From NCBI GenBank assembly GCA_048213135.1, contig PS015271.1, positions 1-30,192 on the forward strand: a DNA stretch of 30,192 bases. The letters are read 5' to 3'. The position numbers and the translations under genes are program-made. Positions 1 to 21,600 of the stretch are shown piece by piece (the first letter of the stretch is position 1; each line of letters starts with the position of its first letter). This DNA is from Reclinomonas americana ATCC 50394. Taxonomy: Eukaryota; Jakobida; Jakobea; Jakobida. Under the pieces are notes generated by a model. That model worked only from the letters and a program-made list of their open reading frames with translations. It did no database searches and was not told the DNA's origin.

Positions 1-19
1 GAAGTAGCGCGGGAACGAC

Positions 20-23
20 ACAC

Positions 24-75
<52 letters not shown>

Positions 76-460
76 CGCACTCTCTCTCTTTCTCTCTCTG
101 TCTCTTGTGGCACACAATATCTTGAATTTTGCACTCGTTTCTCACTTCTCTCTCAAACTCACACTCTCTCACACTCTCACTCTCTCTCTCTCTTACTCTC
201 TTACTCTCTCTCACGCACACTCTACTCTCTTTCGCACACTTTGGCACACTTTCTCACACACTATCTTCTCAATTTCGAACTTTTCACTCTCTCACTCACG
301 CACGCACACACACACACACACACTCACTCACACACTCTCACTCTCACACACTACCTTCTCACACAACTTACTCATTCACACACTCACTCACTCACACACT
401 CTTTCTCACACACTCAATTTCAAACTTTTCCACTCACTCTTCTCTCATTCCTCTCTCTCA
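20..460. repeat. (CA)n and CT/CA-rich microsatellite tract
   Basis: A (CA)n run occupies about 20-72. It is followed by nearly uninterrupted CT and CA motifs up to the splice acceptor CTCTCAG at 461. Reading frames through it encode only Ser/Leu/His/Thr strings and are not genes. It probably lies in an intron of the MADS gene and gives that intron's acceptor a very long polypyrimidine tract. I see nothing recognisable in bases 1-19. Confidence 0.9.
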
Positions 461-461
461 G

Positions 462-2160
462 AGTGGCGACAGTGCGCCTAAACCGCGCGGAAAGCGCAGA
501 AAGATCAACATTGATTACATTCAAGTTGCGATCTCTTCATCTGCCTTCTATATTATTCTCTCTTTTCTCTCACACTTTTTTTGTTGTTTTCTTCCGCTTG
601 TTTCTTGTTTGGCGTTTGTTGTTTTTTTTTTTGTAGGATAAGACGCAGCGATTGACTACGTTCCACAAGCGCAAGGAGGGATTGTTGAAGAAGGTGAAGA
701 GTTGATGGAGAATGCGGGCAAGTGCGGTTGATTTCTCGGATGCGCGGACACGCGTTCTCTTGTGTGCACTCTTCTGTGTACACAGCAGGGTACTTGCTGC
801 ACTCTCTTACTCTCCCAATCTCACTCACACTCTCACTCACTCACTCTTTCACCCTGCCATTTGCCCAAGCAAGAACGGTTGATTCGCGTTCTCCTCTTGT
901 GTGCACTCTTTTCTGTGCACGCAGGCTACTTGCTCTCACTCGTTCTCTCACTCTCTCACTCTCACTCTCACGCACTTGTTCACTCTGTCATTTGCCTCAA
1001 ATCATCTGCTGATTGAGAGTGGGCAAGTGCGGTTTATACGCGTTCTCCTCATTTGCAACAGGGTACTTGCTGCACTCTCTCACTCTCTCAGTCTCACTCA
1101 CTCGTTCACTCTGTCATTTGCCTCAAATTATCTGCCGATTGAGAGTGGGCAAGTACGGTTGATACGCGTCCTCCTCATTTGCAACCTGGCACTTGCTCTC
1201 ACTCTCTCACTCTCTCTCTATCACTCTGTCAATCGCCACAATCATCTGCTGATTGAGAGTGGGCAAGTGCGGTTGATGCGCGTTCTCCTAATTTGCAACA
1301 GGGCACTTCCTCTCACTCTCACTCTCGCAATCACACACTTGTTCACCCTGCCATTTGCCCAAGCAAGTGCGGTTTACATGTTCTCCTCTTCTGCGCACTC
1401 TCCCGTGTACACAGCAGGGCACATGCTGTCCTTCACTCACACTCTCACTCACTCGCAAGCAAGTGCGGTTGATACGCGTTCTCCTCTTGTGTGCACTCTT
1501 CTCTGAGCACAGCAGGGCACTTCCTGTCCTTCACACTTAACTCACTCGCTCTGTCACTTGTTCCCGATCATCTGCTGAGCAAGCGCGATTGATTCATTGT
1601 CAGTGCGCACTCTCCTGTGCGCACCAGGGCACTTGCTGTCTCTCACTTTCTCAATCTCAGTCGCTTGTTCACCCTGCCACGCCGCATGCATCTGTCGATT
1701 GAGAGTGGGCAGCTGCGGTTGATTAGCGCACACACGTCCGCACTCTTCTGTGTGCACCAGGGCCATCTCGCTCCCTCTTTCTCTCCCTCTCACGCTTTCG
1801 ATAATCTAAGTGTGCTTGCTCTCACTGTCGCTCATTCTGTCGCGCTCCATCTTATGACACGGTGTTCCTCGGAGAGTGGCGAGCGCGGTTGAATTCACTG
1901 TTGTGCACTCTTCTACTCTCGTGCATCCTGACTGAGCTCTCGCACATCCTGACTGAGCTCTCGCACATGCTCCCTTTTCTCCTCTCTCTCTCCCTTGCCC
2001 TCCGTTGTGCTCACTCCTCCATCTCCGACATCGCAGGCGTACGAGTTGAGCACGTTGACTGGATCGCAGATTCTGCTGCTCATTGCGTCGGAGACAGGCC
2101 AGGTTGGTGCTGCGTAGCTTGTTTGCTCTTCTTGACCTCTCTCTTTTGTGTGCATCGTCT

Positions 2161-2191
<31 letters not shown>

Positions 2192-2852
2192 CTGTAGCTA
2201 TGCTCCTCATACCACGCCGTTGATTTCATCGTGTATTTCGCTCGCTTTCTGTGTCTCTCACTCGCGCACACAAGTTTCTCTCTCTCTCTCCATGCATATC
2301 TTGCCGCGCTGTCAATAGTATCATTCTCATCTTCTCACGCTGCACTCTTCATGCACACCATTGAGAGCATCCAGCTGATTCATGCTGCTCTCTGTTTCTC
2401 TCAGCTTCCTTCATGTACGCTGCTGCTTTGTGTACATTCTCTGATCTCACCGCGCATTTCATTTCATCCTGCTTATTCTTGCCTTGTTCTCTCTGCTTCA
2501 TTCATCCACGCTGCTGTTTCATGTGTCCTCCCCTGATTTCACCGCGGAATTGTTGGCATCCTCCGTGTTCGTGTAGCTGTCCCTCTCAGCTTCATTTCTC
2601 TCCCCTTCTCTTTTTCACCCTCCCTCGCTTTCTCTTTCCCTCGCTCTCCCACTTCCCTCACCCTCCCTCACTTCACTCCCCCTCCCGCAGGTCTACACCT
2701 TCGCCACTCCCAAATTCCAGCCCCTCATCACCCGCCCACCCGGCAAGACATTCATCGAGGTGCGTCACCCCTCCCGCGTCCAGCACCCTCTTCTCCTCAC
2801 AATAACGCCGCCTTGCACCACACAGTCGTGCTTAAACGCGCCTGACGAGTGA
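462..2852 (+). CDS. SRF/Mcm1-type MADS-box transcription factor, 3' part (5' exon outside the window)
   Basis: Five exons, all joined in phase 0: 462-524, 637-693, 2037-2102, 2691-2759 and 2826-2852 (stop TGA). Together they give 93 residues of a type I (SRF-like) MADS domain. A basic start (GKRRKINIDYI) is followed by TTFHKRKEGLLKKAYELSTL, the strand ILLLIASETG, then VYTFATPKFQPLI, and a SAM-like end (SCLNAPDE) before the stop. The family binds CArG-type DNA as a dimer in the nucleus. The protein ends right after the SAM region, as in a minimal Mcm1/Arg80-like core with no activation tail. The SRF/Mcm1 serine in TTFSKRK is histidine here. No in-frame ATG is visible, so the first exon lies upstream. 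Introns are 112, 1343, 588 and 66 bp. The terminal exon encodes only eight residues and is recognised by its match to the family motif CLNAPD. Confidence 0.85.
709..1905. repeat. Degenerate minisatellite inside the 1.3-kb MADS intron
   Basis: About ten diverged units of roughly 90-170 bp. Each carries a core like GCAAGTGCGGTTGATACGCG, then TTCTCCTC, GTGTGCACTCTTCT, a segment CAGGGCACTTGCTG, a CT/CA tract and often GATTGAGAGTGG. Unit starts lie near 718, 868, 1022, 1147, 1261, 1361, 1455, 1577, 1707 and 1878. It does not encode a continuous protein. Confidence 0.8.
2103..2690. other. 588-bp pyrimidine-rich intron of the MADS gene
   Basis: Bounded by donor GTTGGT and acceptor CCCGCAG. It contains a short (CT)n(CA)n tract near 2158-2190, loosely repeated TTCAT..GCTGC segments between 2330 and 2530, and a C/T-rich 3' third. 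No other gene is seen. Confidence 0.7.
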
Positions 2853-2979
2853 CCCCCGTCACCTGATGGGCGTGTCTCCTCCCCAATCACCATTATTTTC
2901 ATTGCTCGCCTGGAGACACGCAGACACCATTAAAGTGATGAGCGTCATCAAGCGGGGTTGTGTTAGTTGTTGTTGTGTT

Positions 2980-5005
2980 TCAGTTGGCCATGAAGTCACC
3001 ACCTGCGAGGGAATAGGCAACAGCATCAGCAACATGTTCTCACAGAGGACATCTCTCTTTCTCTCCAACTCTCAGACCACAAACCCTCCTTCGCACCCCT
3101 CTTGCCCGACCACTCTTCAGACAAACGCTGCATCAGATTGCCTTCTCTTCTCTCCAATTCTCCGACCACACCCCTTTCTTTCCTCTCCACCACTAGAATC
3201 AGAGCCCAGATGCTCACAGTATGGAGCGCGCACATTCCCCTCCTACCCCCCTTCTACCCCCCTTCTCCTCCCCTTCTCCTCCCCTTCTCCTCCCTTTCCC
3301 CTTTCCCCCTCCACACCATTAATATCAATGGAGGCCCCGTTAATATGCGCCGCACTCTCCGTCGCCAGGAACCCAATCAACGACGCAATCTCCGCCGGCT
3401 GCGCCATGCGACCGGCCGGACACCGCCTCTCCCACGCCGCCAGCGTCTCGGCCGGGAAAAACTTGCGCAACTCCTAACAAAAAAGAAGGGTGAGGAGCGG
3501 TCACGAAAGAAACGCAGGGGTGCAAGTTTTCTTTACCGGCGTGTCGACGAGGGACGGGCACACTGCGTTGACGGTGATGCCGTGGCGCGCCTCCATGCAC
3601 GCCAGTTGCCTGGTGAGACCGAGCAGACCGGCCTTGGAGGCGCTCACGGGGAGGGAGCCTGGCGTGTCACTCGTGAGGAAACGCAAAAAGGGGGGAAAAG
3701 GTGGAGATGGGGGGTGACGAACCGCCACGGCTGTGGCTCTTGCCGGCCTTGGACGACAGATTAATGATGCGTCCCCAGCCGGCCTCACGCATCTGCGGTG
3801 AATTGTGAGGGGATGCGGGGATGGGGAAAGGGAGGAAGTACTTCTAATGTTACGCAACGTACTTGATCGCAGCGCGGCATGTGTAGAACGAGCCCTGTGG
3901 GTGAATAGCGAGTGAGGAGACAATGGAGCAGATCATCTTGCTCCTTCTCGTGACTCTTAGATGCGCGCTCACTCATCGCGATCCGCACAAACAACGGAGC
4001 TTGATCTCTTGAACAGCAACTCGCATGCAGAGTTCCTTCGCCAGCAGATCATCTCGCTCCTTCTCGTGACTCTGAAATGCGCGCTCACTCATCGCGATCC
4101 GCACTGACAACGGAGCTTACTCTCTTGAACAGCAACTCGCATGCAGAGTTCTTTCGCCGACTTTCGAGTACACAGAGCTCTGTCTTGCTCACCCACTCTC
4201 CATCTCAGACACAGGACTCATCCCCTCTTGTTGTTCACTCCGATCGACCATGCTGTTCTTGCACATTTCTCTTGTTATCTACTTTGTGTGCACCACTACA
4301 AGTCGCTCAAGCTGCAATCCTGCCTGCCTGTCTGGGGTTCCCATGCAACACAGAACTTACTCGCGAATAGGAGTTCAATGCCTCGCCATCTATCTTATCT
4401 CTCAGTGTCTTCACTGAGCACCCACCATTGTGGTAAACCTTTTCGATACTTGTCCTCCCTTTCCTGCATCCCTCCCTTCCCCTTCCATCCACACTCACCG
4501 ACAAATTGAAATCCATGATCAATCGCCACTCCTCATCCGTCATCTCACAAATGTCCTTGTTGGGACGCGTAATCGTCGCACAGTTGACCAGAATGTGCAA
4601 CCGACCGCCCATATCCTCCGCCGCTCGGGACACCACAATGCGGACCTCCTCCGAGCTCGACACGTTGAGTGGGATGATTGAAATACGTTGCGCTGTTGGG
4701 GAGAGGAATGAGACAGAATACAAGAGTTGCTGCTCGTGCGCGCGCGCACACCTCCAGCAGGCGATGGTGGTGCGACAGGCAGCGCGGCCACGCACGCGCG
4801 CAGAGCCGTCTCGTCCACACCCGTCGCCACCACCGACGCACCCATGGCCCACAACTGGTGGACCACCGCGCAACCAATGTCGCGGGAGCAGCTGCGGCGG
4901 GGCGAGGAAATGCGATGAGCGCGGGGGTGAGGGAAGACAACCGTCGACGGGCAACACGAACCCAGTCACCAGAGCCACGCGACCGTGGAGAGGTGGGAGC
5001 ACGGC
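2980..5005 (-). CDS. Short-chain dehydrogenase/reductase-like protein with Tyr-to-Val change in the active site
   Basis: Eight exons on the minus strand join in phase: 5005-4962, 4891-4752, 4692-4499, 3894-3859, 3792-3723, 3658-3537, 3473-3317 and 3002-2980 (stop TGA). They give 261 residues, close to the usual 250 of classical SDRs; only a short N-terminal exon is missing. Seen: the Rossmann start GRVALVTGCSRDIG (family TGxxxGxG), ILVNCAT where NNAG is usual, the helix-4 Asn in MDFNLS, GRIINLSS with the catalytic Ser, then LPVSASKAG, GITVNAVCP and the C-terminal IDINGGDFMAN. Family members are NAD(P)H-dependent oxidoreductases with an N-S-Y-K tetrad. Here N, S and K remain but the YxxxK tyrosine is Val (codon GTG), so dehydrogenase activity is doubtful. 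An in-frame TAA 18 nt upstream of 5005 shows that exon is entered by splicing. The gene converges on the MADS gene, with 127 bp between the stops. Confidence 0.85.
3927..4158. repeat. Two-copy 116-bp direct repeat in an SDR intron
   Basis: Copies at 3927-4042 and 4043-4158 are nearly identical. Both run from CAGATCATC through CTCCTTCTCGTGACTCT and CGCTCACTCATCGCGATCCG to GCATGCAGAGTT and TTTCGCC/CTTCGCC. The array sits wholly inside the 604-bp intron between the exons at 4499 and 3894, next to the 3' acceptor. Confidence 0.9.
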
Positions 5006-5426
5006 CTGAGAGGAGGGGGTGAGTTATGGATCGCAGAAGGGAGGCTTGCAGAAAGTATGACACACGACTGGAGAAGAAGCATGAAACAAGACAGACAGTG
5101 ATCCACAATCATCACGATTCTCTCTCTCACACAAACTACGGTGAAGGACAAGACTCCAATTCGAACAGGGTGCTCTGCTGTTGATCTCTCTCGACAGGAG
5201 GAGACAGCTCACTCGGGGATGGATTGCCTTTCGAGAAACAGGGTGTTGCTCACTTTCTCTCTCTCTCTCCTCAAAACGAAGTATGCTTGGCTGTTCTCAT
5301 TGTCTTATCGATCCGCAACATGCAAGGCTCCATGTCCCTCGCAATCACTACAGAATCACTGGTGCTTCTCGGCAGCAAGACAACTCACTAAAATCTCAGA
5401 CTGACGCTCGATGATCAAGGGCGTCT
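5006..5426. other. Gene-poor stretch 5' of the SDR gene
   Basis: It should hold the short first exon of the SDR gene on the minus strand, but no ATG exon ending in phase 0 could be chosen. On the minus strand a stretch at 5423-5355 reads PLIIERQSEILVS.. to a TGA. It could be a last exon of the small membrane-protein gene, but the purine tract before it makes a poor acceptor. Nothing else is recognised. Confidence 0.4.
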
Positions 5427-5551
5427 CTCTCTCTCTCTCTCTCTCTCTCTCNNNNNNNNNNNNNNNNNNNNNNNNNNNNNNNNNNNNNNNNNNNNNNNNN
5501 NNNNNNNNNNNNNNNNNNNNNNNNNNNNNNNNNNNNACACTACTACTACTA

Positions 5552-5606
<55 letters not shown>
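5424..5606. repeat. (CT)n microsatellites around an 85-N gap
   Basis: (CT)n at 5424-5451, Ns at 5452-5536, a short (ACT)n, then (CT)n to about 5606 and a short (GCAC)n. On the minus strand this reads (GA)n directly downstream of the donor at 5652 of the small membrane-protein gene. Confidence 0.85.
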
Positions 5607-5610
<4 letters not shown>

Positions 5611-5652
5611 CGCACGCACGCACGCAACTTGCTCCACACTTGCAATACTCAC

Positions 5653-5687
5653 AGTCGGCGCCACAGACGAGCTCGAAGCAACACGCG

Positions 5688-5719
<32 letters not shown>

Positions 5720-5930
5720 AGCACACAGTCAGTCACTCTCTCTCTCTCTCTCTCTCACTCACAGTCACCATTGATCTCTCGCGCACAATCGCCTCCACTT
5801 TCCCACTCGTAAACCGCGCAATCAACTCATACACTAACGCACTCACTGGTGCGCCTGCGAGAAGCGCCACAGCCGCAGCCGCACACAACATATTAAAAAG
5901 TGTCAAGTCCGCGTCAACTCCGCCGTTCAT
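5653..5930 (-). CDS. Small predicted membrane protein (unknown family), 3' end unresolved
   Basis: Exon 1 runs 5930-5763 (56 codons from ATG) to donor GTGAGT. Exon 2 runs 5688-5653 (12 codons, SRVASSSSVAPT) to donor GTGAGT. Both junctions are phase 0 and the intron between is 74 bp. Residues about 9-37 form one hydrophobic stretch (NMLCAAAAVALLAGAPVSAL and on), probably one transmembrane helix. It is followed by a mixed-charge segment (GKVEAIVRERS) and a Ser-rich part. I recognise no family. The ATG begins on the base right after the TGA of the corepressor gene, which is unusual. It could be a separate gene with its promoter in the corepressor's last exon, a second cistron, or a chance ORF in a 3' UTR. 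The exon 2 donor leads into the microsatellite and gap, so the C terminus is unknown. Confidence 0.4.
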
Positions 5931-17751
<11,821 letters not shown>

Positions 17752-18196
17752 CTGCATGCGAGAAATGAGGCAAGTTTAACTGCGACCGTGTGGTTGTGTG
17801 TGTGCGCGCTCTGTCTCTGTCTGTGTGTGTGTCTCGTGTGTGCACACGCAGAGCGTGTGTGTGAGAGCAGGGAGGAAAAACGCGCGAGAATGATTTGGAG
17901 AGTGAAACCCCCCTCTCTCTTCACACACACGCTCACACACAGATGCACACATGTAGAGAGAGACATAGAGACTGCGCACACTGTCACAGTGAGCACAGAG
18001 AGTGTGTGAACGTCTGTTGGGTTGTGCGCCACATGCCCGCTCACTCAAACACTCTTTCACTCTCTCGCACACACGCGCGTGCTCACAACAAGGGACATGA
18101 GGAGAGAGTGGCACTCTGTAAGAGAACAAACAAGGCAACGAACCCCCACATCGCGCGCGTGTGATTGTTATGTGATATGCGCTGGTTGATTGATCG
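17752..18196. other. Probable 5' region of the corepressor gene
   Basis: Short GT, CA and CT tracts throughout. On the minus strand an ATG at 18154 opens ATGTGGGG followed by a GTTCGT donor. This phase-2 end would fit the exon starting at 17751, giving a start M-W-G-H, but that is speculation. No other gene is seen. Confidence 0.3.
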
Positions 18197-18484
18197 GTGT
18201 GGACGGTGGAATTGCAAAGTCAATGCATACACAGCTGGCTTGTCGACCGGCAAGTGCCTACCAGCATCCAACAACGCAAGACGCTTATATGGGAAGAAGC
18301 GGTTGCTGCACTTTCTGAAAGGAAGCGTCCGGGACCCGACGTCGACGTCGACGTCTCGACGAAACGACACTCGACGTCGCCATTGTGCAACAACAACAAC
18401 TTTACTACCCCAAACAGCAACAGCTGCACGATGATCACCATCTCAGACATCACGGGAAAAGCGAGAAAAAGTCGAGATGGCTAA
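18197..18484 (+). pseudogene. Possible fragment of a gene with a SAP-like motif
   Basis: An open frame ending TAA at 18482-18484 contains HSWLVDRQVPTSIQQRKTLI followed by WEEAVAALSERKR. It resembles the helix-extended-helix SAP motif (family: L..WL..RGLPTSG.K.EL). An acidic DVDVDV stretch, a run of Asn and a Lys/Arg-rich end follow. An acceptor-like ACACAG stands at 18228-18233. No start codon is seen. A second open frame overlaps to 18681. This could be a 3' exon of an unseen gene, a mobile-element remnant, or chance. Confidence 0.25.
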
Positions 18485-18694
18485 TGCTGGCGTTTCTGCA
18501 AGAGAAACCACGGCTTGGATTTGACGCCGAATTCCAAACAGGAATGCAGATAGACAGCAAGAGGTGTTGGTGTCAGAACACAATGAAACCCAACAGAGCC
18601 AGGCAATGTGCAACGAAGACGTCCGGGAAGGAGCAGAGGAGCAATCGAGTGGGCGACTACTTCACCAAGCTAGGGTTCTAGTTTCAATAGCCAT

Positions 18695-21600
18695 TTAATA
18701 ACCCTCACCCTCATCAACCATCACACCGGTAAAATCCGGCAAAAAGCAGCTGAGGACGCGATCTACCAGCCCTCCGCCAAAGCCACGCATCATAATAATA
18801 GAGCTTCCGGTGGCGAGGACTCCGACAATGTCGTCGGCAAATGCGACGGTACGTGCTGAATCGACCAAGGTATCGTGCCGCAACTCCTCACCGCTCGTCA
18901 GCGACCACACACGTACGGTCTCATCGTCACTCCCACTGATTACGTGCTGACCATCGGGGGAGACCGCAACTGACCTCACGGCAGCAGTGTGCCCCTCCAA
19001 CCGCAGCGAAGCCTCACCGCTTGCCAGCGACCACACCAACACTGTCCCGTCAAGACTGCCACTGACAATGTGCTGTCCGTCGGGTGTGATGGTGACGGAG
19101 AGCACGTAATCAGTGTGGCCCTTGAGCTGACGCACTTCTTCTCCCGTTGCCAATGACCACACTCGTACCGTCCTGTCCAGGCTCCCACTCACAGCGTGCT
19201 CTCCGTCGGGCGTCACGGCGATAGAGATCACTTCATGCGAGTGTCCGTTAAGTTGACGTACTTGCTGTCCGCTCTCCAACAGCCAAACCCGCACCGTGTA
19301 GTCGCGACTCGCACTCACAATGTGCTGGCCGTTGGGAGTGATGGCAACCGAGTGTACTGCATTGGCATGCCCCTGCAAGCAACGCACTTGGTCTCCACTG
19401 TCCATGGACCACACTCGTATTGTCATGTCACCTCCGCCGGTCACCACATGCGTGCCGTCGGGTGTGACAGCCACCGACCGCACCATTTCCGTGTGCCCCT
19501 CCAATCGCAACACCTCTTCTCCACTGTGTACACACCACACACGCACAGTCTTATCACAAGCGCCACTGACAATGTGCTTGCGATCGGGTGTGGCAACAAC
19601 CGACAACACATCACCGGTGTGCCCTTCGAGCCGTCGGACCTCTTCACCACTTCCCGCAGACCACACCTGGATGGTGCCGCGGCAGCGGCCTCCACTTCCA
19701 CTCACAATGCGGTCACCACCGGGGGAAACAGCGACACNNNNNNNNNNNNNNNNNNNNNNNNNNNNNNNNNNNNNNNNNNNNNNNNNNNNNNNNNNNNNNN
19801 NNNNNNNNNNNNNNNNNNNNNNNNNNNNNNNNNNNNNNNNNNNNNNNNNNNNNNNNNNNNNNNNNNNNNNNNNNNNNNNNNNNNNNNNNNNNNNNNNNNN
19901 NNNNNNNNNNNNNNNNNNNNNNNNNNNNNNNNNNNNNNNNNNNNNNNNNNNNNNNNNNNNNNNNNNNNNNNNNNNNNNNNNNNNNNNNNNNNNNNNNNNN
20001 NNNNNNNNNNNNNNNNNNNNNNNNNNNNNNNNNNNNNNNNNNNNNNNNNNNNNNNNNNNNNNNNNNNNNNNNNNNNNNNNNNNNNNNNNNNNNNNNNNNN
20101 NNNNNNNNNNNNNNNNNNNNNNNNNNNNNNNNNNNNNNNNNNNNNNNNNNNNNNNNNNNNNNNNNNNNNNNNNNNNNNNNNNNNNNNNNNNNNNNNNNNN
20201 NNNNNNAGGACACCCGCCCTGTATGCCCTTCCAATCGTCGTACTTCCTCCGCGGTCTCCACTGACCACACTCTCACAGTCTTGTCGGAGCTGCCACTGAC
20301 AATGTGCTTTCCGTCGGGCGTGAAGGCAACAGACTCCACACTCCCAGTGTGCCCCTTGCAACAGAGCATGAGACTACCAGTCTCCAGCGACCACATGCGC
20401 AACGTCTCGTCGATGCCACCGCTCACAACGAACAGACCATCCGGACTGGTCGACACGCATTTGACTCCCTCAGTGTGACCCTCAAATCGCCGCACTTCAT
20501 CACCACTCGCCAGTGACCACACACGCACAGTTTTATCAATACTGCCGCTCACGACATGCTTACCGTCGCGGGTGATCGCGACGCACGATACACCGTCGGT
20601 ATGTCCATTGAACCGCCGTACTTCCCCTCCACTCGCCGCCAGCGACCACACGCGTACGGTATAGTCGTTGCTCCCACTGACAACATGTTTCCCATCAGGA
20701 GCCACGGCAACTGCCCAAACTTGGCAAGTGTGTCCCTTCAACATCCGCACTTCTTCACCAGTCGCCAGCGACCACAAACGCACAGTCGTGTCCCCACTGC
20801 CACTCACCACGTACCGATCGTCGGGAGTGACAGCCACCGAAAACACCCACTTCGCGTGCCCGGTCAGCTGCCTCACTTGTGCACTGTTCTCCATTGACCA
20901 GACTCGCAAAGTCATGTCCCCACTCCCACTTACTACGAACTGACCATCATAACTGCAGGCGACCGAAGCCACCCCCATGGTGTGTCCTTTCATCGGTTTC
21001 CTCGGCCACCTCACATCCGTCACATCCGCCCCTGTGAAATCCGCCTCCCNNNNNNNNNNNNNNNNNNNNTCGCAAACGCCATGCACACATTCACCCCACG
21101 TAAATCCGCTCCCCTCCACACCGTCCTGTGCATCACCGCATCCCTCAAATCCGCACCCCTCACTCGCACGCCCGACAGATCTCGGCCGCTGTACGACACT
21201 TGAGCCACACTCAACACCGTCGCTGCATTCGCAGCAGCCGTCACCACTCGATCGTCATCCTCCACGCGAGACAAATAAATTACCTCCCACAATCTCGCTT
21301 GCAATCGAGGAGATCGTCGCACCACCTCGGCCATTTGTTCCACCAACGATGGTCGATCATTCAGCAGTCGCACTGCCAGCACATGCTGCTGCACATCTTG
21401 CATTGTCAGTCTCTCGGCGTCTCCCCACGTCTCCCATGCAAACATATGCCGTGCCACGCAGTGCTCCAGCAAAGACAGATGCACAAAACCCCACTGCGTC
21501 GTCCCAAATCGTCGCACAATCGGGCAGCACACACGCACGTGCCGGTTCTTGTCGCCAAGAAACTTGTCCCACGGCCCCTCATCTGCTCTCGCAACTGGTG

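Noticed and set aside
107-641. Long + strand reading frames of Ser/Leu/His/Thr at the window start
   Set aside because: They only translate CT/CA microsatellite sequence. The coding part begins after the acceptor at 461.
709-1905. CRISPR array in the MADS intron
   Set aside because: Units are long, diverged and contain CT/CA tracts rather than unique spacers of constant length, and the DNA is eukaryotic.
3243-3316. SDR C terminus continuing as Gly/Glu/Lys-rich sequence
   Set aside because: The purine run follows a GTGTGG donor, and splicing to 3002 restores the family end IDINGG with a stop, giving a total length typical of SDRs.
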